DNA of 64,000 bases from Peptococcaceae bacterium (GTDB lineage: Bacteria; Bacillota; Dehalobacteriia; UBA4068; UBA4997): contig JAAWKH010000001.1 in assembly GCA_022797295.1 (NCBI GenBank), positions 62,001 through 126,000 on the forward strand. Direction: 5' to 3'. Shown here piece after piece: positions 15,493 to 23,061 of the stretch; the first letter of the stretch is position 1; every line of letters begins with the position of its first letter. A model generated the notes under the pieces. The model did not search any database. It saw only the letters and a list, made by a program, of their open reading frames with translations, and had not been told where the DNA came from. A program made the translations under genes and the position numbers.

Positions 15493-16263
15493 ATGGCTTA
15501 TGAAATTCATTTGGCAGCCTTTGACGGCCCCTTTGATTTGTTGTTGCATTTAATTCAAAAGAATGAAATTGATATTTACGATATACCGATTGCGGAGATA
15601 ACGGCGCAGTATTTGGATTATCTGGCTCAAATGGAAGCTTTGGATTTGGATATTGCCAGCGAATTTTTGGTGATGGCGGCCACGCTGCTTTCTATTAAAG
15701 CGCGTTTGTTGTTGCCCAAGCCGCCGCCGGAGCTTTTATCAGAGGATGAGGCGGCGGAGGATTACGACCCACGGCAGGAGCTGGTGCGCGATTTGTTGGA
15801 ATATAAGCGTATTAAGGAAGCCGCAGTGGTGTTGGCTGATTTTTACCAAAAACGGCAGTTGCAAATGGCCCGCCCTAACGACATCAGCCTTTACAGTGAC
15901 TTGTTTGGCGAGCCTAACCCGTTGGCCGGTAAAACGGTGGCGGATTTGGCGGCTGCTTTTCAGCCGATTTGGCAGCGGGCTAAAAATGCTGAGCAAATTC
16001 ACACCATTAAGCGGGAAGCCGTTAGCATTGGTTTGATGACAAATCGTTTGTTGCAGCGTTTGCGTCAGGCGCCGGCGGGGATTCGCTTTGAGGATGTTTT
16101 TACAGCAGTTTCGGCTAGCCGTTTGCAGGTAATTGTGGCTTTTTTGGCTCTGCTGGAGCTAACCAAAATTTCAGTGGTTAAGGTGCGCCAGGCGGCCCCT
16201 GACGCTGCTATCTATATTTTGCCGATTGATTTGGACAGGCTAAAGGAACAGGAGGGCGAATAA
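15493..16263 (+). CDS. scpA: Segregation and condensation protein A (kleisin)
   Basis: 256 residues. The N-terminal motif FDGPFDLLLHLIQKNEIDIYDIPI is typical of ScpA, here given in two overlapping parts FDGPFDLLLHLI and KNEIDIYDIPIAEI. The N-terminal helical domain binds the SMC neck and a C-terminal winged helix (about 180-250) binds the SMC head. A Pro/Glu-rich linker lies near residue 75. It starts 3 bases after trpS, and the scpB start follows its stop directly, so the three form one transcript. Confidence 0.93.
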   Translation: MAYEIHLAAFDGPFDLLLHLIQKNEIDIYDIPIAEITAQYLDYLAQMEALDLDIASEFLVMAATLLSIKARLLLPKPPPELLSEDEAAEDYDPRQELVRDLLEYKRIKEAAVVLADFYQKRQLQMARPNDISLYSDLFGEPNPLAGKTVADLAAAFQPIWQRAKNAEQIHTIKREAVSIGLMTNRLLQRLRQAPAGIRFEDVFTAVSASRLQVIVAFLALLELTKISVVKVRQAAPDAAIYILPIDLDRLKEQEGE

Positions 16264-16842
16264 GTGGCGGAAAGCTTGGACACCCAGCGGGAGCACTGGC
16301 GGCGTTTGCTGGAGGCTCTGTTGTTTGTGGCTTGGGAGCCGGCTCCGGTTAAAAGGCTGGCGGAGGCGTTGGGATTGGAGCCCAAGTTTACGCAGGAGTT
16401 GCTGTTGGAATTGCAGGAGGCTTATGTTGGGCGAGGTTTTCAGCTGGTGGAGATTGCCGGCGGTTGGCAGTTTTTAACACAGCCGGAGGCGGCGCCGTAT
16501 ATTGAGCGTTTATATAAACCGCGGGCGCAGCAGCTTTCCAAAGCGGCCTTGGAAACCTTGGCCATTGTGGCTTATCGTCAGCCGGTGACGCGAGCGGAAA
16601 TTGATAATATCCGACAGGTTAAATCCGATGCAATGCTGGCCAAATTGATGGAAAAAACGTTGGTTAAGGAGGTTGGCCGTTTGGATGCACCAGGCCGGCC
16701 AATTTTATACGGTACTACACAGGAGTTTTTGGCTGCCTTTGGTTTGGTATCCTTGCAGGAGTTGCCGCCTTTGGCGGATATTGATGAAAATGAAGAGATC
16801 AGCCTGTTTTCAGCGCTTCAACAGCAGTTGGAACAGGAATAA
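16264..16842 (+). CDS. scpB: Segregation and condensation protein B
   Basis: 192 residues with tandem winged-helix domains. The family core reads LSKAALETLAIVAYRQPVTR followed by AEIDNIRQV and, later, GRPILYGTTQEFLAAFGL. ScpB dimerises and stabilises ScpA within the SMC-ScpAB condensin that compacts and segregates origins. It starts with GTG immediately after the scpA stop, consistent with translational coupling. The tail is acidic. Confidence 0.93.
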   Translation: MAESLDTQREHWRRLLEALLFVAWEPAPVKRLAEALGLEPKFTQELLLELQEAYVGRGFQLVEIAGGWQFLTQPEAAPYIERLYKPRAQQLSKAALETLAIVAYRQPVTRAEIDNIRQVKSDAMLAKLMEKTLVKEVGRLDAPGRPILYGTTQEFLAAFGLVSLQELPPLADIDENEEISLFSALQQQLEQE

Positions 16843-16874
16843 ATATTTTATTAAACTTGATAGGAGTGTTGTTT

Positions 16875-17942
16875 ATGCAGGAAATTAAAGTAATCCCCAA
16901 TCCCAACCCACAGACCAAACCGGATGAGAATAAGCTGGGCTTTGGCAATTATTTTACCGACCATATGTTTGTGATGGATTATACCGAGGGTGTTGGCTGG
17001 CATGATCCCTCCATCATTCCATATGGCCCCATTCCGATGGAGCCTACTATGATGGTGTTCCATTATGCTCAGGAAACTTTTGAGGGTATGAAGGCTTATC
17101 GCCACGCAGACGGCAAAATTGTGCTTTTCCGGCCTTATATGAATGCCAAGCGGCATAACAATTCCAATGCGCGTTTGTGTATTCCGCAAATACCGGAGGA
17201 TGATTATGTTTACTATGTGAAGGAGTTTGTGAAGTATGAGCAGGATTGGGTGCCGCATTTGCCGGAAACTTCGCTTTACATCCGTCCGTTTTTCTTTGCC
17301 ACAGAGCTGGGCGTGGGCGTTCACCCAGCCCGTACTTACAAGTTTGTGATTGTGCTTTCTCCCTCTGGCAATTATTATGCTGAGGGTGTGAACCCGGTAA
17401 AAATTATGGTTGAGGATGAGCTGGTGCGTGCGGTTGTTGGCGGCACAGGCTTCACCAAATGCGGCGGCAACTATGCAGCTTCCATTTTGGCACAGCAGCG
17501 AGCCGCTGCGGCTGGTTATTCTCAGGTGCTTTGGTTGGACGGCGTGCATAAAAAGTACGTGGAAGAAGTGGGCACTATGAACATTATGTTCAAGATTGAT
17601 GGTGAGGTTATCACCGCTCCTTGCGAGGGTTCGGTGCTGCCTGGTATCACCCGTGATTCCATTCTGCACGTTTTGCGTGATTGGGGCATTAAAGCCACTG
17701 AGCGTCATCTCTCTATTGATGAGGTGATGGCGGCGGCTGACGCCGGCAAGCTGGAGGAGGTTTTCGGCACCGGTACGGCGGCGGTAATTTCTCCAGTTGG
17801 CGAGCTGAAATATAAGGACAAGGTTGTTACCATTAATGATTTCAAAACCGGCCCGCTGACTCAAAAGCTCTACGATTATTTGACTGGTATTCAGTGGGGC
17901 AAGGAAGAGGATAAATACGGCTGGATTTATCCGGTTGAATAA
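16875..17942 (+). CDS. ilvE: Branched-chain amino acid aminotransferase
   Basis: 355 residues from the ATG at 16875, preceded by AGGAGTG. PLP-dependent fold-type IV, group II (long) BCAT. It interconverts Leu, Ile and Val with their 2-oxo acids using glutamate. The PLP lysine is in GGTGFTKCGGNYA, the usual position for this class, and the EEVGTMNIMF segment is also conserved. Stand-alone, not part of an ilv operon; closed by a strong terminator. Confidence 0.93.
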   Translation: MQEIKVIPNPNPQTKPDENKLGFGNYFTDHMFVMDYTEGVGWHDPSIIPYGPIPMEPTMMVFHYAQETFEGMKAYRHADGKIVLFRPYMNAKRHNNSNARLCIPQIPEDDYVYYVKEFVKYEQDWVPHLPETSLYIRPFFFATELGVGVHPARTYKFVIVLSPSGNYYAEGVNPVKIMVEDELVRAVVGGTGFTKCGGNYAASILAQQRAAAAGYSQVLWLDGVHKKYVEEVGTMNIMFKIDGEVITAPCEGSVLPGITRDSILHVLRDWGIKATERHLSIDEVMAAADAGKLEEVFGTGTAAVISPVGELKYKDKVVTINDFKTGPLTQKLYDYLTGIQWGKEEDKYGWIYPVE

Positions 17943-17955
17943 AAAAACTAAATGT

Positions 17956-18000
17956 CAAGATTATGGCTGCCTGCGGAAAAATCTGCGGGCAGCCATCTTG
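17956..18000 (+). terminator. Terminator after ilvE
   Basis: ATGGCTGCC pairs perfectly with GGCAGCCAT, extended by CAAGA/TCTTG on the outside; a TTGCATTTT run follows. Confidence 0.7.
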
Positions 18001-18008
18001 CATTTTAG

Positions 18009-18040
18009 GTTATTTTTTGCCGAACTCTCTGCATATAAAT
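18009..18040 (+). promoter_or_regulatory. Possible sporulation (sigma-E-like) promoter of the cortex-protein cluster
   Basis: GTTATTTT (18009-18016), 15 bases, then CATATAAAT (18032-18040) resembles mother-cell sigma-E sites. The match is partial and no sigma-A promoter is evident. Confidence 0.28.
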
Positions 18041-18072
18041 ATACCACAAATTTTGCAGGGAGGTAATGGTTG

Positions 18073-18483
18073 ATGGTTGTTTATGATGATAATGAGCAGC
18101 AAATTAACACCGCGCCGGTTAATTCGTTTGGCTATTTAAAGGTTAATGTGTTCACCGCCAATCGGGCCTTACCGGTTTGTAATGCTCAGATTATGGTATA
18201 TAAAAGTTTGGAGGAAAGTCAGCAGGATTTGTTGGCGGTGTTGCAAACGGATTGCAGCGGGGAGACTGAAATGATTTCTCTGCCTGCTCCTCTGAAAGCA
18301 AATTCATTGCACCCAAATGAGCCGGGGCCGGTTGGCCAGCTGGGCGACAATGCTTATAACATATATTATGTGCGGATTATGGCGGCCAATTTCATCACTC
18401 GTGACCGTATGCCGGTGCAAATTTTTCCGGGAATACGCAGTGATTTGGCTGTTGATATGCAAGCGCCTATATATATAGGTTGA
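18073..18483 (+). CDS. Small beta-sandwich (carboxypeptidase-regulatory-like) protein of a spore cortex cluster
   Basis: 136 residues, no signal peptide or membrane segment. The sequence GYLKVNVFTANRALPVCNAQ followed by a repeat of short beta strands and IFPGIRSDLAVDMQ looks like the N-terminal domain that precedes the catalytic part of Clostridium SleC-type cortex-lytic enzymes. Here it is a separate gene 13 bases before a protein with a SpoIID-like domain and peptidoglycan-binding repeats, so it may act as a chaperone, pro-region or coat-associated partner (inference). Known family assignment is moderate; function uncertain. Confidence 0.55.
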   Translation: MVVYDDNEQQINTAPVNSFGYLKVNVFTANRALPVCNAQIMVYKSLEESQQDLLAVLQTDCSGETEMISLPAPLKANSLHPNEPGPVGQLGDNAYNIYYVRIMAANFITRDRMPVQIFPGIRSDLAVDMQAPIYIG

Positions 18484-18496
18484 AAGGGGAGATAAA

Positions 18497-19909
18497 ATGG
18501 TTTTAACCGCACCTTACGTGCCGGAAACGATTGTGGTACACTTGGGTTATCCCACGGCGGCGGCGCAAAATGTCACCGTATCTTTTTTAGACTATATAAA
18601 AAATGTGGCCAGTAGCGAGATTTATCCAACCTGGCCGGAGGCTGCGTTGCGTGCTAATATTTACGCGCAAATTTCCTTTACGCTTAATCGCATTTACACT
18701 GAATGGTATCGCAGCCAGGGATATGATTTTGATATTACCAACACCACCCAGTTTGATCACGCCTTTGTTTATGAGCGCAGCATTTTTGATACTGTATCCC
18801 AGATTGTGGATGAGCTTTTCACCACTTATATTCGCCGGATAGGGCAGGTGGCGCCTTTTCCCGCGCCATATTGTGATGGCCGGCAAACTCGCTGTGATGG
18901 CCTGGAGCAATGGGGCACAGTTTACTTGGCTGAACAGGGATATGATAGCTTTCAAATTTTGCAATATTATTATGGGGAGGATATTGAGTTGGTTCCAGAT
19001 ACGCCGGTGCTTAGCTACACGCCTTCATATCCCGGCACGCCGTTGGATTATGGCGATTACAACAATAATGTGCTGATTATTCAGTTTCAGTTAAACAGAA
19101 TTGCTGGTAATTATCCGGCTATTCCGAAAATTTCTCCGGCCAGAGGTGATTTCAATCTGATTACGGTGGCGGCGGTGCGCAAATTTCAAAGCATTTTTGG
19201 CTTGGCGTCCACGGGCACGGTGGATGAGGCCACTTGGTATCAGATTAGCTATATCTACACGGTGGTGAAGCGTTTGAGCGAATTGGAAAGCGAGGGCGTT
19301 GAATATACTTCGTACACGCAGATTTTACCAACCGAGATTGGTTTGGGCTATTCCGGGGTTGGCATTGACCTGTTGCAATATTTTCTTTCGGTTATTGGTT
19401 TGTTTAACAGCTCCTTTCCGCAGGTGCAGATAACCGGCGTTTTTGACAATGTCACTGAGGAAGCGGTGAAAGATCTGCAAATTAATAATGCTCTGCCAGT
19501 GACTGGCGTGGTGGATAAGACCACCTGGGATTTGCTTTATGACCAATTTTTGGGTATTAGCTTTATTTTGCCATCATTGCTTACCCGCGTGCCGATTGAG
19601 CCATATGACGGCGTGGTGCTGCGTCAGGGCAGCACGGGCGAGCGGGTGGAGCTTTTGCAGCGTTATCTGAATGGTGTTGCGGCGGTTTACACCGATGTGC
19701 CAACGGTGGAGGTGCTGGGCATTTTTGGCCCGCAGACTTATAACTCTGTGCTGCAATTTCAGCGTATGTTTGGTTTGACGGCAGATGGCGTGGTGGGCAG
19801 AAATACTTGGGAAATGCTGCTGGATGTTTATGAATCCACCCTGCGCCGACAAAATCCAGATGTTCCGCAGTATCCAGGCTATCCACTATTGGAGGGTATG
19901 AGCGATTAA
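18497..19909 (+). CDS. SpoIID-like domain plus tandem peptidoglycan-binding domains, SleC-like
   Basis: 470 residues without an obvious signal peptide. Residues about 1-165 resemble a SpoIID/LytB fold: YPTWPEAALRANIYAQISF contains the Glu at the position of SpoIID's catalytic residue, and DGRQTRCDGLEQWGTVYLAE has the paired Cys of the family. Three PG_binding_1 repeats follow (about 185-260, 285-350, 370-450), each with the FQ..FGL..TG.VD..TW pattern. The architecture matches clostridial cortex-lytic transglycosylases such as SleC, which open the spore cortex at germination. Whether it is active is not provable from sequence. Confidence 0.65.
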   Translation: MVLTAPYVPETIVVHLGYPTAAAQNVTVSFLDYIKNVASSEIYPTWPEAALRANIYAQISFTLNRIYTEWYRSQGYDFDITNTTQFDHAFVYERSIFDTVSQIVDELFTTYIRRIGQVAPFPAPYCDGRQTRCDGLEQWGTVYLAEQGYDSFQILQYYYGEDIELVPDTPVLSYTPSYPGTPLDYGDYNNNVLIIQFQLNRIAGNYPAIPKISPARGDFNLITVAAVRKFQSIFGLASTGTVDEATWYQISYIYTVVKRLSELESEGVEYTSYTQILPTEIGLGYSGVGIDLLQYFLSVIGLFNSSFPQVQITGVFDNVTEEAVKDLQINNALPVTGVVDKTTWDLLYDQFLGISFILPSLLTRVPIEPYDGVVLRQGSTGERVELLQRYLNGVAAVYTDVPTVEVLGIFGPQTYNSVLQFQRMFGLTADGVVGRNTWEMLLDVYESTLRRQNPDVPQYPGYPLLEGMSD

Positions 19910-19941
19910 TTTTATGTAAATAAATACAAGGAGGTGGGCTT

Positions 19942-20487
19942 TTGAATATAGTTTACTGCGATAAAAATTCGCTGGGCCGCTGGTTTCGGCCGATTGAGGC
20001 TATGCAGTATAATTTGCGCAGTATCAGCCGGGTTTACCAAAATATTCCCACGGCCTTGGTGAACGGCCGCTTTGGGCCGGAAACCACCGCGGCGGTGAGT
20101 GGTTTTCAGGCGGAGTTTGATTTACCGGTTAGCGGACAAATTAATTATGCCACCTGGGAGCTGATTATGTTGGTTTACCAAAATTTGGAAAGTTTGCAGA
20201 TGGGAGCCGGTGGGTTAAATTTGGCGATTGCTCCCGGCCGCACCGTGGTTTGGGAGGCGGATAATCCCAACTGCGAGCCGGTGCTTTCCGTGGTGCAGGC
20301 CGTTTTGAACAATCTGGCCTGTGATTTTGTTAATCTTTCTGAGGTGACTTCAAATTGCAAACCGGCCGTAAATGCCAAAGCGATTGCCGCTTTTCAAAAA
20401 ATTGCTAATTTGCCAGCCACTGGGGTTTTGGACCGTAACACCTGGAATATTATGCTGCGCTTTTACAGCAATAATATCATTCAATAA
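19942..20487 (+). CDS. Two-repeat peptidoglycan-binding protein
   Basis: 181 residues, TTG start 5 bases after AAGGAGGTG. Two PG_binding_1 repeats: about 20-75 (VNGRFGPETTAAVSGFQAEF, then LPVSGQINYATWELIM) and about 115-175 (AFQKIANLPATGVLDRNTWNIML). No catalytic domain. Third gene of the cluster, 32 bases after the SleC-like protein and closed by a terminator; probably a cortex-binding accessory of the same system (inference). Confidence 0.7.
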   Translation: MNIVYCDKNSLGRWFRPIEAMQYNLRSISRVYQNIPTALVNGRFGPETTAAVSGFQAEFDLPVSGQINYATWELIMLVYQNLESLQMGAGGLNLAIAPGRTVVWEADNPNCEPVLSVVQAVLNNLACDFVNLSEVTSNCKPAVNAKAIAAFQKIANLPATGVLDRNTWNIMLRFYSNNIIQ

Positions 20488-20490
20488 GCG

Positions 20491-20526
20491 CAACAGAGCC
20501 GCCTGCAAAGCAGAGCGGCTCTGTTG
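20491..20526 (+). terminator. Hairpin terminator after the cortex cluster
   Basis: A perfect 12-bp stem, 20491-20502 against 20515-20526. The T tract is weak (TTGTTAG). Confidence 0.6.
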
Positions 20527-20544
20527 TTAGCATAAAATTAACTT

Positions 20545-20673
20545 TTAGCCTTTATATGCGACCAAAATGACGTTTTTGCCGCACTCGGAACAAAATTCAT
20601 CCTGCAACTGACTCAGCTTGTCCAAATCGCCTGCGTTCAGGATGGCGGGATTATCCAAAATGCTTTCATTCAT
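20545..20673 (-). CDS. 42-residue CxxC protein
   Basis: Reads MNESILDNPAILNAG, then DLDKLSQLQDEF, then CSECGKNVILVAYKG. The ATG is preceded by a strong AAAAAGGAG site at ideal spacing, which supports real translation. A C-x-x-C knuckle sits near the C-terminus; with one pair of cysteines it could bind zinc as a dimer or be a redox motif. Acidic helical N-terminus. No family recognised. It is transcribed alone, convergent with the cortex cluster. Confidence 0.65.
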   Translation of the reverse strand: MNESILDNPAILNAGDLDKLSQLQDEFCSECGKNVILVAYKG

Positions 20674-20978
20674 AGTGAGTTCTCCTTTTTTTAAGCGGGA
20701 AAAAGTTGACTTTGTCCCGTTGATATAATAAAATAATGATGAAATGCTAAAATATTAATTGCGACTCGATTAGTTGCAAGTGCAATTAATTAAAATGCTT
20801 TTGCAAGCATGCTTATTGTGGCATTAGCGTTGCTTTTTTAATCAGGTAATTTTTAAGGACAAAAGCAAAAAAAGGCTGTACAAAATTGATTTTTAATGGT
20901 AAAATTAATATGGTAAACAAATCTGTATAATCTGGTTTTGATTACTAGATAATAAAAGCAGCTGGAGGATATAATGTA
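20674..20978. other. Divergent AT-rich intergenic region (305 bp)
   Basis: It lies between the 42-residue gene and tcdA. It holds a perfect 9-bp inverted repeat ATTAATTGC...GCAATTAAT (20754-20762 and 20782-20790), an AAGCATGCTT palindrome near 20815, and TATAAT at 20925-20930 that may serve tcdA without a clear -35. No further gene seen. Confidence 0.45.
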
Positions 20979-21722
20979 ATGTGGGAACAATTTTCGCGGA
21001 CGGAAATGCTGTTGGGTAGTCAGGCAATGCAAGCTTTGGCAGCGGCCCACGTGGCAGTTTTTGGCGTGGGCGGCGTGGGCGGCTACGTGGTGGAAGCTCT
21101 GGCCCGCAGCGGTGTTGGTGCATTAACGCTGGTGGACGCCGACGTGGTTGACCGCAGCAATTTAAACCGTCAGATAATCGCCCTATTGCCGGATGTTGGC
21201 CGGCCCAAGGTTCAGGTTGCGGCGGAGCGTGTTGCTGCTATCAATCCAGAAGCCCAGGTTGAATGCCGGCAAATTTTTTATGCGCCGGATACGGCAAACC
21301 AGTTTGATATGGCAAATTTTACTTATGTGGTGGATGCTATCGATTCGGTGTCTGGTAAACTGGCTTTAGTTCAGCAGGCGCAGGCGGCCGGCACGCCGAT
21401 TATCAGCAGTATGGGAGCCGGCAACAAGCTTAATCCAATGGCTTTTCAAGTGGCCGATATATATGCTACCAGCGTTTGTCCACTGGCTCGGGTTATGCGG
21501 AGTAAATTGCGTAAGCTGGGCGTTGACAAGCTGAAAGTGGTATATTCCACCGAGGAGCCGGTGCAGCCAAAGCTGACAGACGCGCAGGCGAATGTAAAAC
21601 TGCCGCCGGGTAGCGTGGCTTTTGTGCCTTCAGCGGCTGGCTTGTTACTGGCGGCTGAGGTGGTTAAGGATATAATCCGGCAGGCAGTGGCTACTGAAGT
21701 TAAAATTGATAGTGAATATTAG
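20979..21722 (+). CDS. tcdA: tRNA threonylcarbamoyladenosine dehydratase (ThiF/E1-like)
   Basis: 247 residues of the YgdL/TcdA branch of E1-like enzymes, which cyclises t6A37 of tRNA to ct6A using ATP. GVGGVGGYVVEALARSGVG is the nucleotide-binding loop and VDADVVDRSNLNRQ is the family motif that follows; MGAGNKLNP and VYSTEEPV are also conserved. A GGAGG lies 10 bases before the ATG. Not next to thiS or moaD, which argues against ThiF or MoeB. The 3' end overlaps no coding start; a hemolysin III gene follows 20 bases on. Confidence 0.88.
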   Translation: MWEQFSRTEMLLGSQAMQALAAAHVAVFGVGGVGGYVVEALARSGVGALTLVDADVVDRSNLNRQIIALLPDVGRPKVQVAAERVAAINPEAQVECRQIFYAPDTANQFDMANFTYVVDAIDSVSGKLALVQQAQAAGTPIISSMGAGNKLNPMAFQVADIYATSVCPLARVMRSKLRKLGVDKLKVVYSTEEPVQPKLTDAQANVKLPPGSVAFVPSAAGLLLAAEVVKDIIRQAVATEVKIDSEY

Positions 21723-21741
21723 GGTGAGGGGAAGAAAAAAA

Positions 21742-22404
21742 ATGGCGATAGATGTAACTAAATTTAATCGGCAAAGCCTGGGGGAGGAGATTGCGAACTC
21801 CATATCTCACGGGCTGGGAGCCTCGCTGGCTATTGGCGGCACGCCGGTGTTGATTGTTTGGGCGGCGCGGCACGGTGATGCGTTAAGCGTGGTTAGCGCT
21901 TCTTTATACGGCGCTAGTCTGATTTTGCTTTATTTGTTTTCAACCTTATATCACGCGATAACCAACCGCAGTGGTAAACGGGTTTTGCAGGTTTTTGATC
22001 ATTCCTCAATTTTTCTTTTAATTTTGGGTACTTATATTCCGGTTTGTCTGGGCTTGCTTCGTGGTTGGCTTGGTTGGACTTTATTTGGTATAAACGTGGC
22101 CGTGGCGGTGGTGGGCATTACCTTAAATGCCATTAGTGTGCGGCGCTTTCATAAAATTTCGCTGGTGCTGTATCTACTTTCTGGTTGGTCTGTGTTGCCG
22201 GCTATTAAGCCGGTGGCCGCTTTGCTTGATTGGCGGGGCTTTGTGTTGGTGCTGGCTGGCGGACTGTTTTACACCGTGGGCGTTATTTTTTATCGCAAGG
22301 AAGAGGTGCGTTATATGCACCTGGTTTGGCATTTGTTTGTGCTGGCTGGTAGTTTGTGTCATTATTTCTTTGTGTTGTTTTATTGTCTTAATGGCCCAAT
22401 TTAA
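21742..22404 (+). CDS. Hemolysin III / PAQR-family membrane protein
   Basis: 220 residues from the ATG at 21742, after a GAGGGGAAG site. Seven hydrophobic segments. Conserved PAQR residues are visible: NSISHGLG, STLYHAI, FDHSSIFLLILGTY and the late HLVWHLFVLAGSLCHYF, whose His residues are predicted metal ligands. Called hemolysin III by homology; in bacteria the physiological role is unclear and haemolysis should not be assumed. Same strand and close to tcdA. Confidence 0.88.
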   Translation: MAIDVTKFNRQSLGEEIANSISHGLGASLAIGGTPVLIVWAARHGDALSVVSASLYGASLILLYLFSTLYHAITNRSGKRVLQVFDHSSIFLLILGTYIPVCLGLLRGWLGWTLFGINVAVAVVGITLNAISVRRFHKISLVLYLLSGWSVLPAIKPVAALLDWRGFVLVLAGGLFYTVGVIFYRKEEVRYMHLVWHLFVLAGSLCHYFFVLFYCLNGPI

Positions 22405-22433
22405 GCGTCAGATGAGGAGAGGAGCGGGGTATT

Positions 22434-23021
22434 ATGCGCTTGGCAGAGGTTTTGGCTGTTTCCGGTTTGGCCAAAAAAGCGCCTTTTCATCTGCTGCCGG
22501 CTGGATCGGAATATCAGGGGGCGCATTGCCGATTTATTTCACAGGCAGAGCTGCAAATTTGGCTGAATGAACGTAAGCAACCGGAATTTCCGCCGGATGA
22601 GCAGGAGCGGGGTATTTATCTGCCTGATGTTTATGCCAGTGATTTTTACTTTTGTGAACAGCAGCATAATTATATTAGTACATTGGCTTATATGCGAATG
22701 ATTAATGATTTGCTGCCTTTGGAGATTGAAAACTATGAGCTGGCCTTTGCCGCTTTTGTCTTGTTGCATGAATATGGCCATTGGCTGCATTTTCGTCGTT
22801 GTCATAAAAGTGGTTTGGATTATGTTTTGTGGCTGAATAAATTTTTGGCCCCGGTGGAGCGGCAACGCGAGATTTTGGATTTGTTGCCCAACACAGAGCC
22901 AGTAAAAGAAGCATTGGTGGCAGAGCATATTGATGTTTACAATGCAATGCCGCAGGAGCTATCCGCTAATAAATATGCTTTAAAACATGTAGCCGGGCTT
23001 TATGCCAAGTTAATTAAATAG
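22434..23021 (+). CDS. Uncharacterised HEYGH protein, putative zinc metallopeptidase
   Basis: 195 residues, no signal peptide. A hydrophobic helix ending FVLLHEYGHWLHF carries HExxH at H112-E-Y-G-H116. Third-ligand candidates are acidic residues downstream (for example EHIDVYNAM, about 165-172). An AGGAGAGGAG site precedes the ATG. I do not recognise a named family. The last codons form the left arm of an 18-bp terminator stem, so the C-terminal sequence is constrained by RNA structure. A cytoplasmic peptidase role is inferred only from the motif. Confidence 0.7.
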   Translation: MRLAEVLAVSGLAKKAPFHLLPAGSEYQGAHCRFISQAELQIWLNERKQPEFPPDEQERGIYLPDVYASDFYFCEQQHNYISTLAYMRMINDLLPLEIENYELAFAAFVLLHEYGHWLHFRRCHKSGLDYVLWLNKFLAPVERQREILDLLPNTEPVKEALVAEHIDVYNAMPQELSANKYALKHVAGLYAKLIK

Positions 23022-23039
23022 ACTTGGCATAAAGCCCGG
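22993..23039 (+). terminator. Terminator overlapping the end of the HEYGH gene
   Basis: A perfect 18-bp stem (22993-23010 against 23022-23039), loop containing the stop codon, followed by TTTTAATTT. It may also serve cdaR from the other side. Confidence 0.85.
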
Positions 23040-23061
23040 TTTTAATTTAAGGCTATTATTG

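Noticed and set aside
18497-19909. Phage endolysin
   Set aside because: PG-binding repeats could suggest it, but the absence of phage genes and the SpoIID-like domain with spore-type neighbours favour a cortex enzyme.
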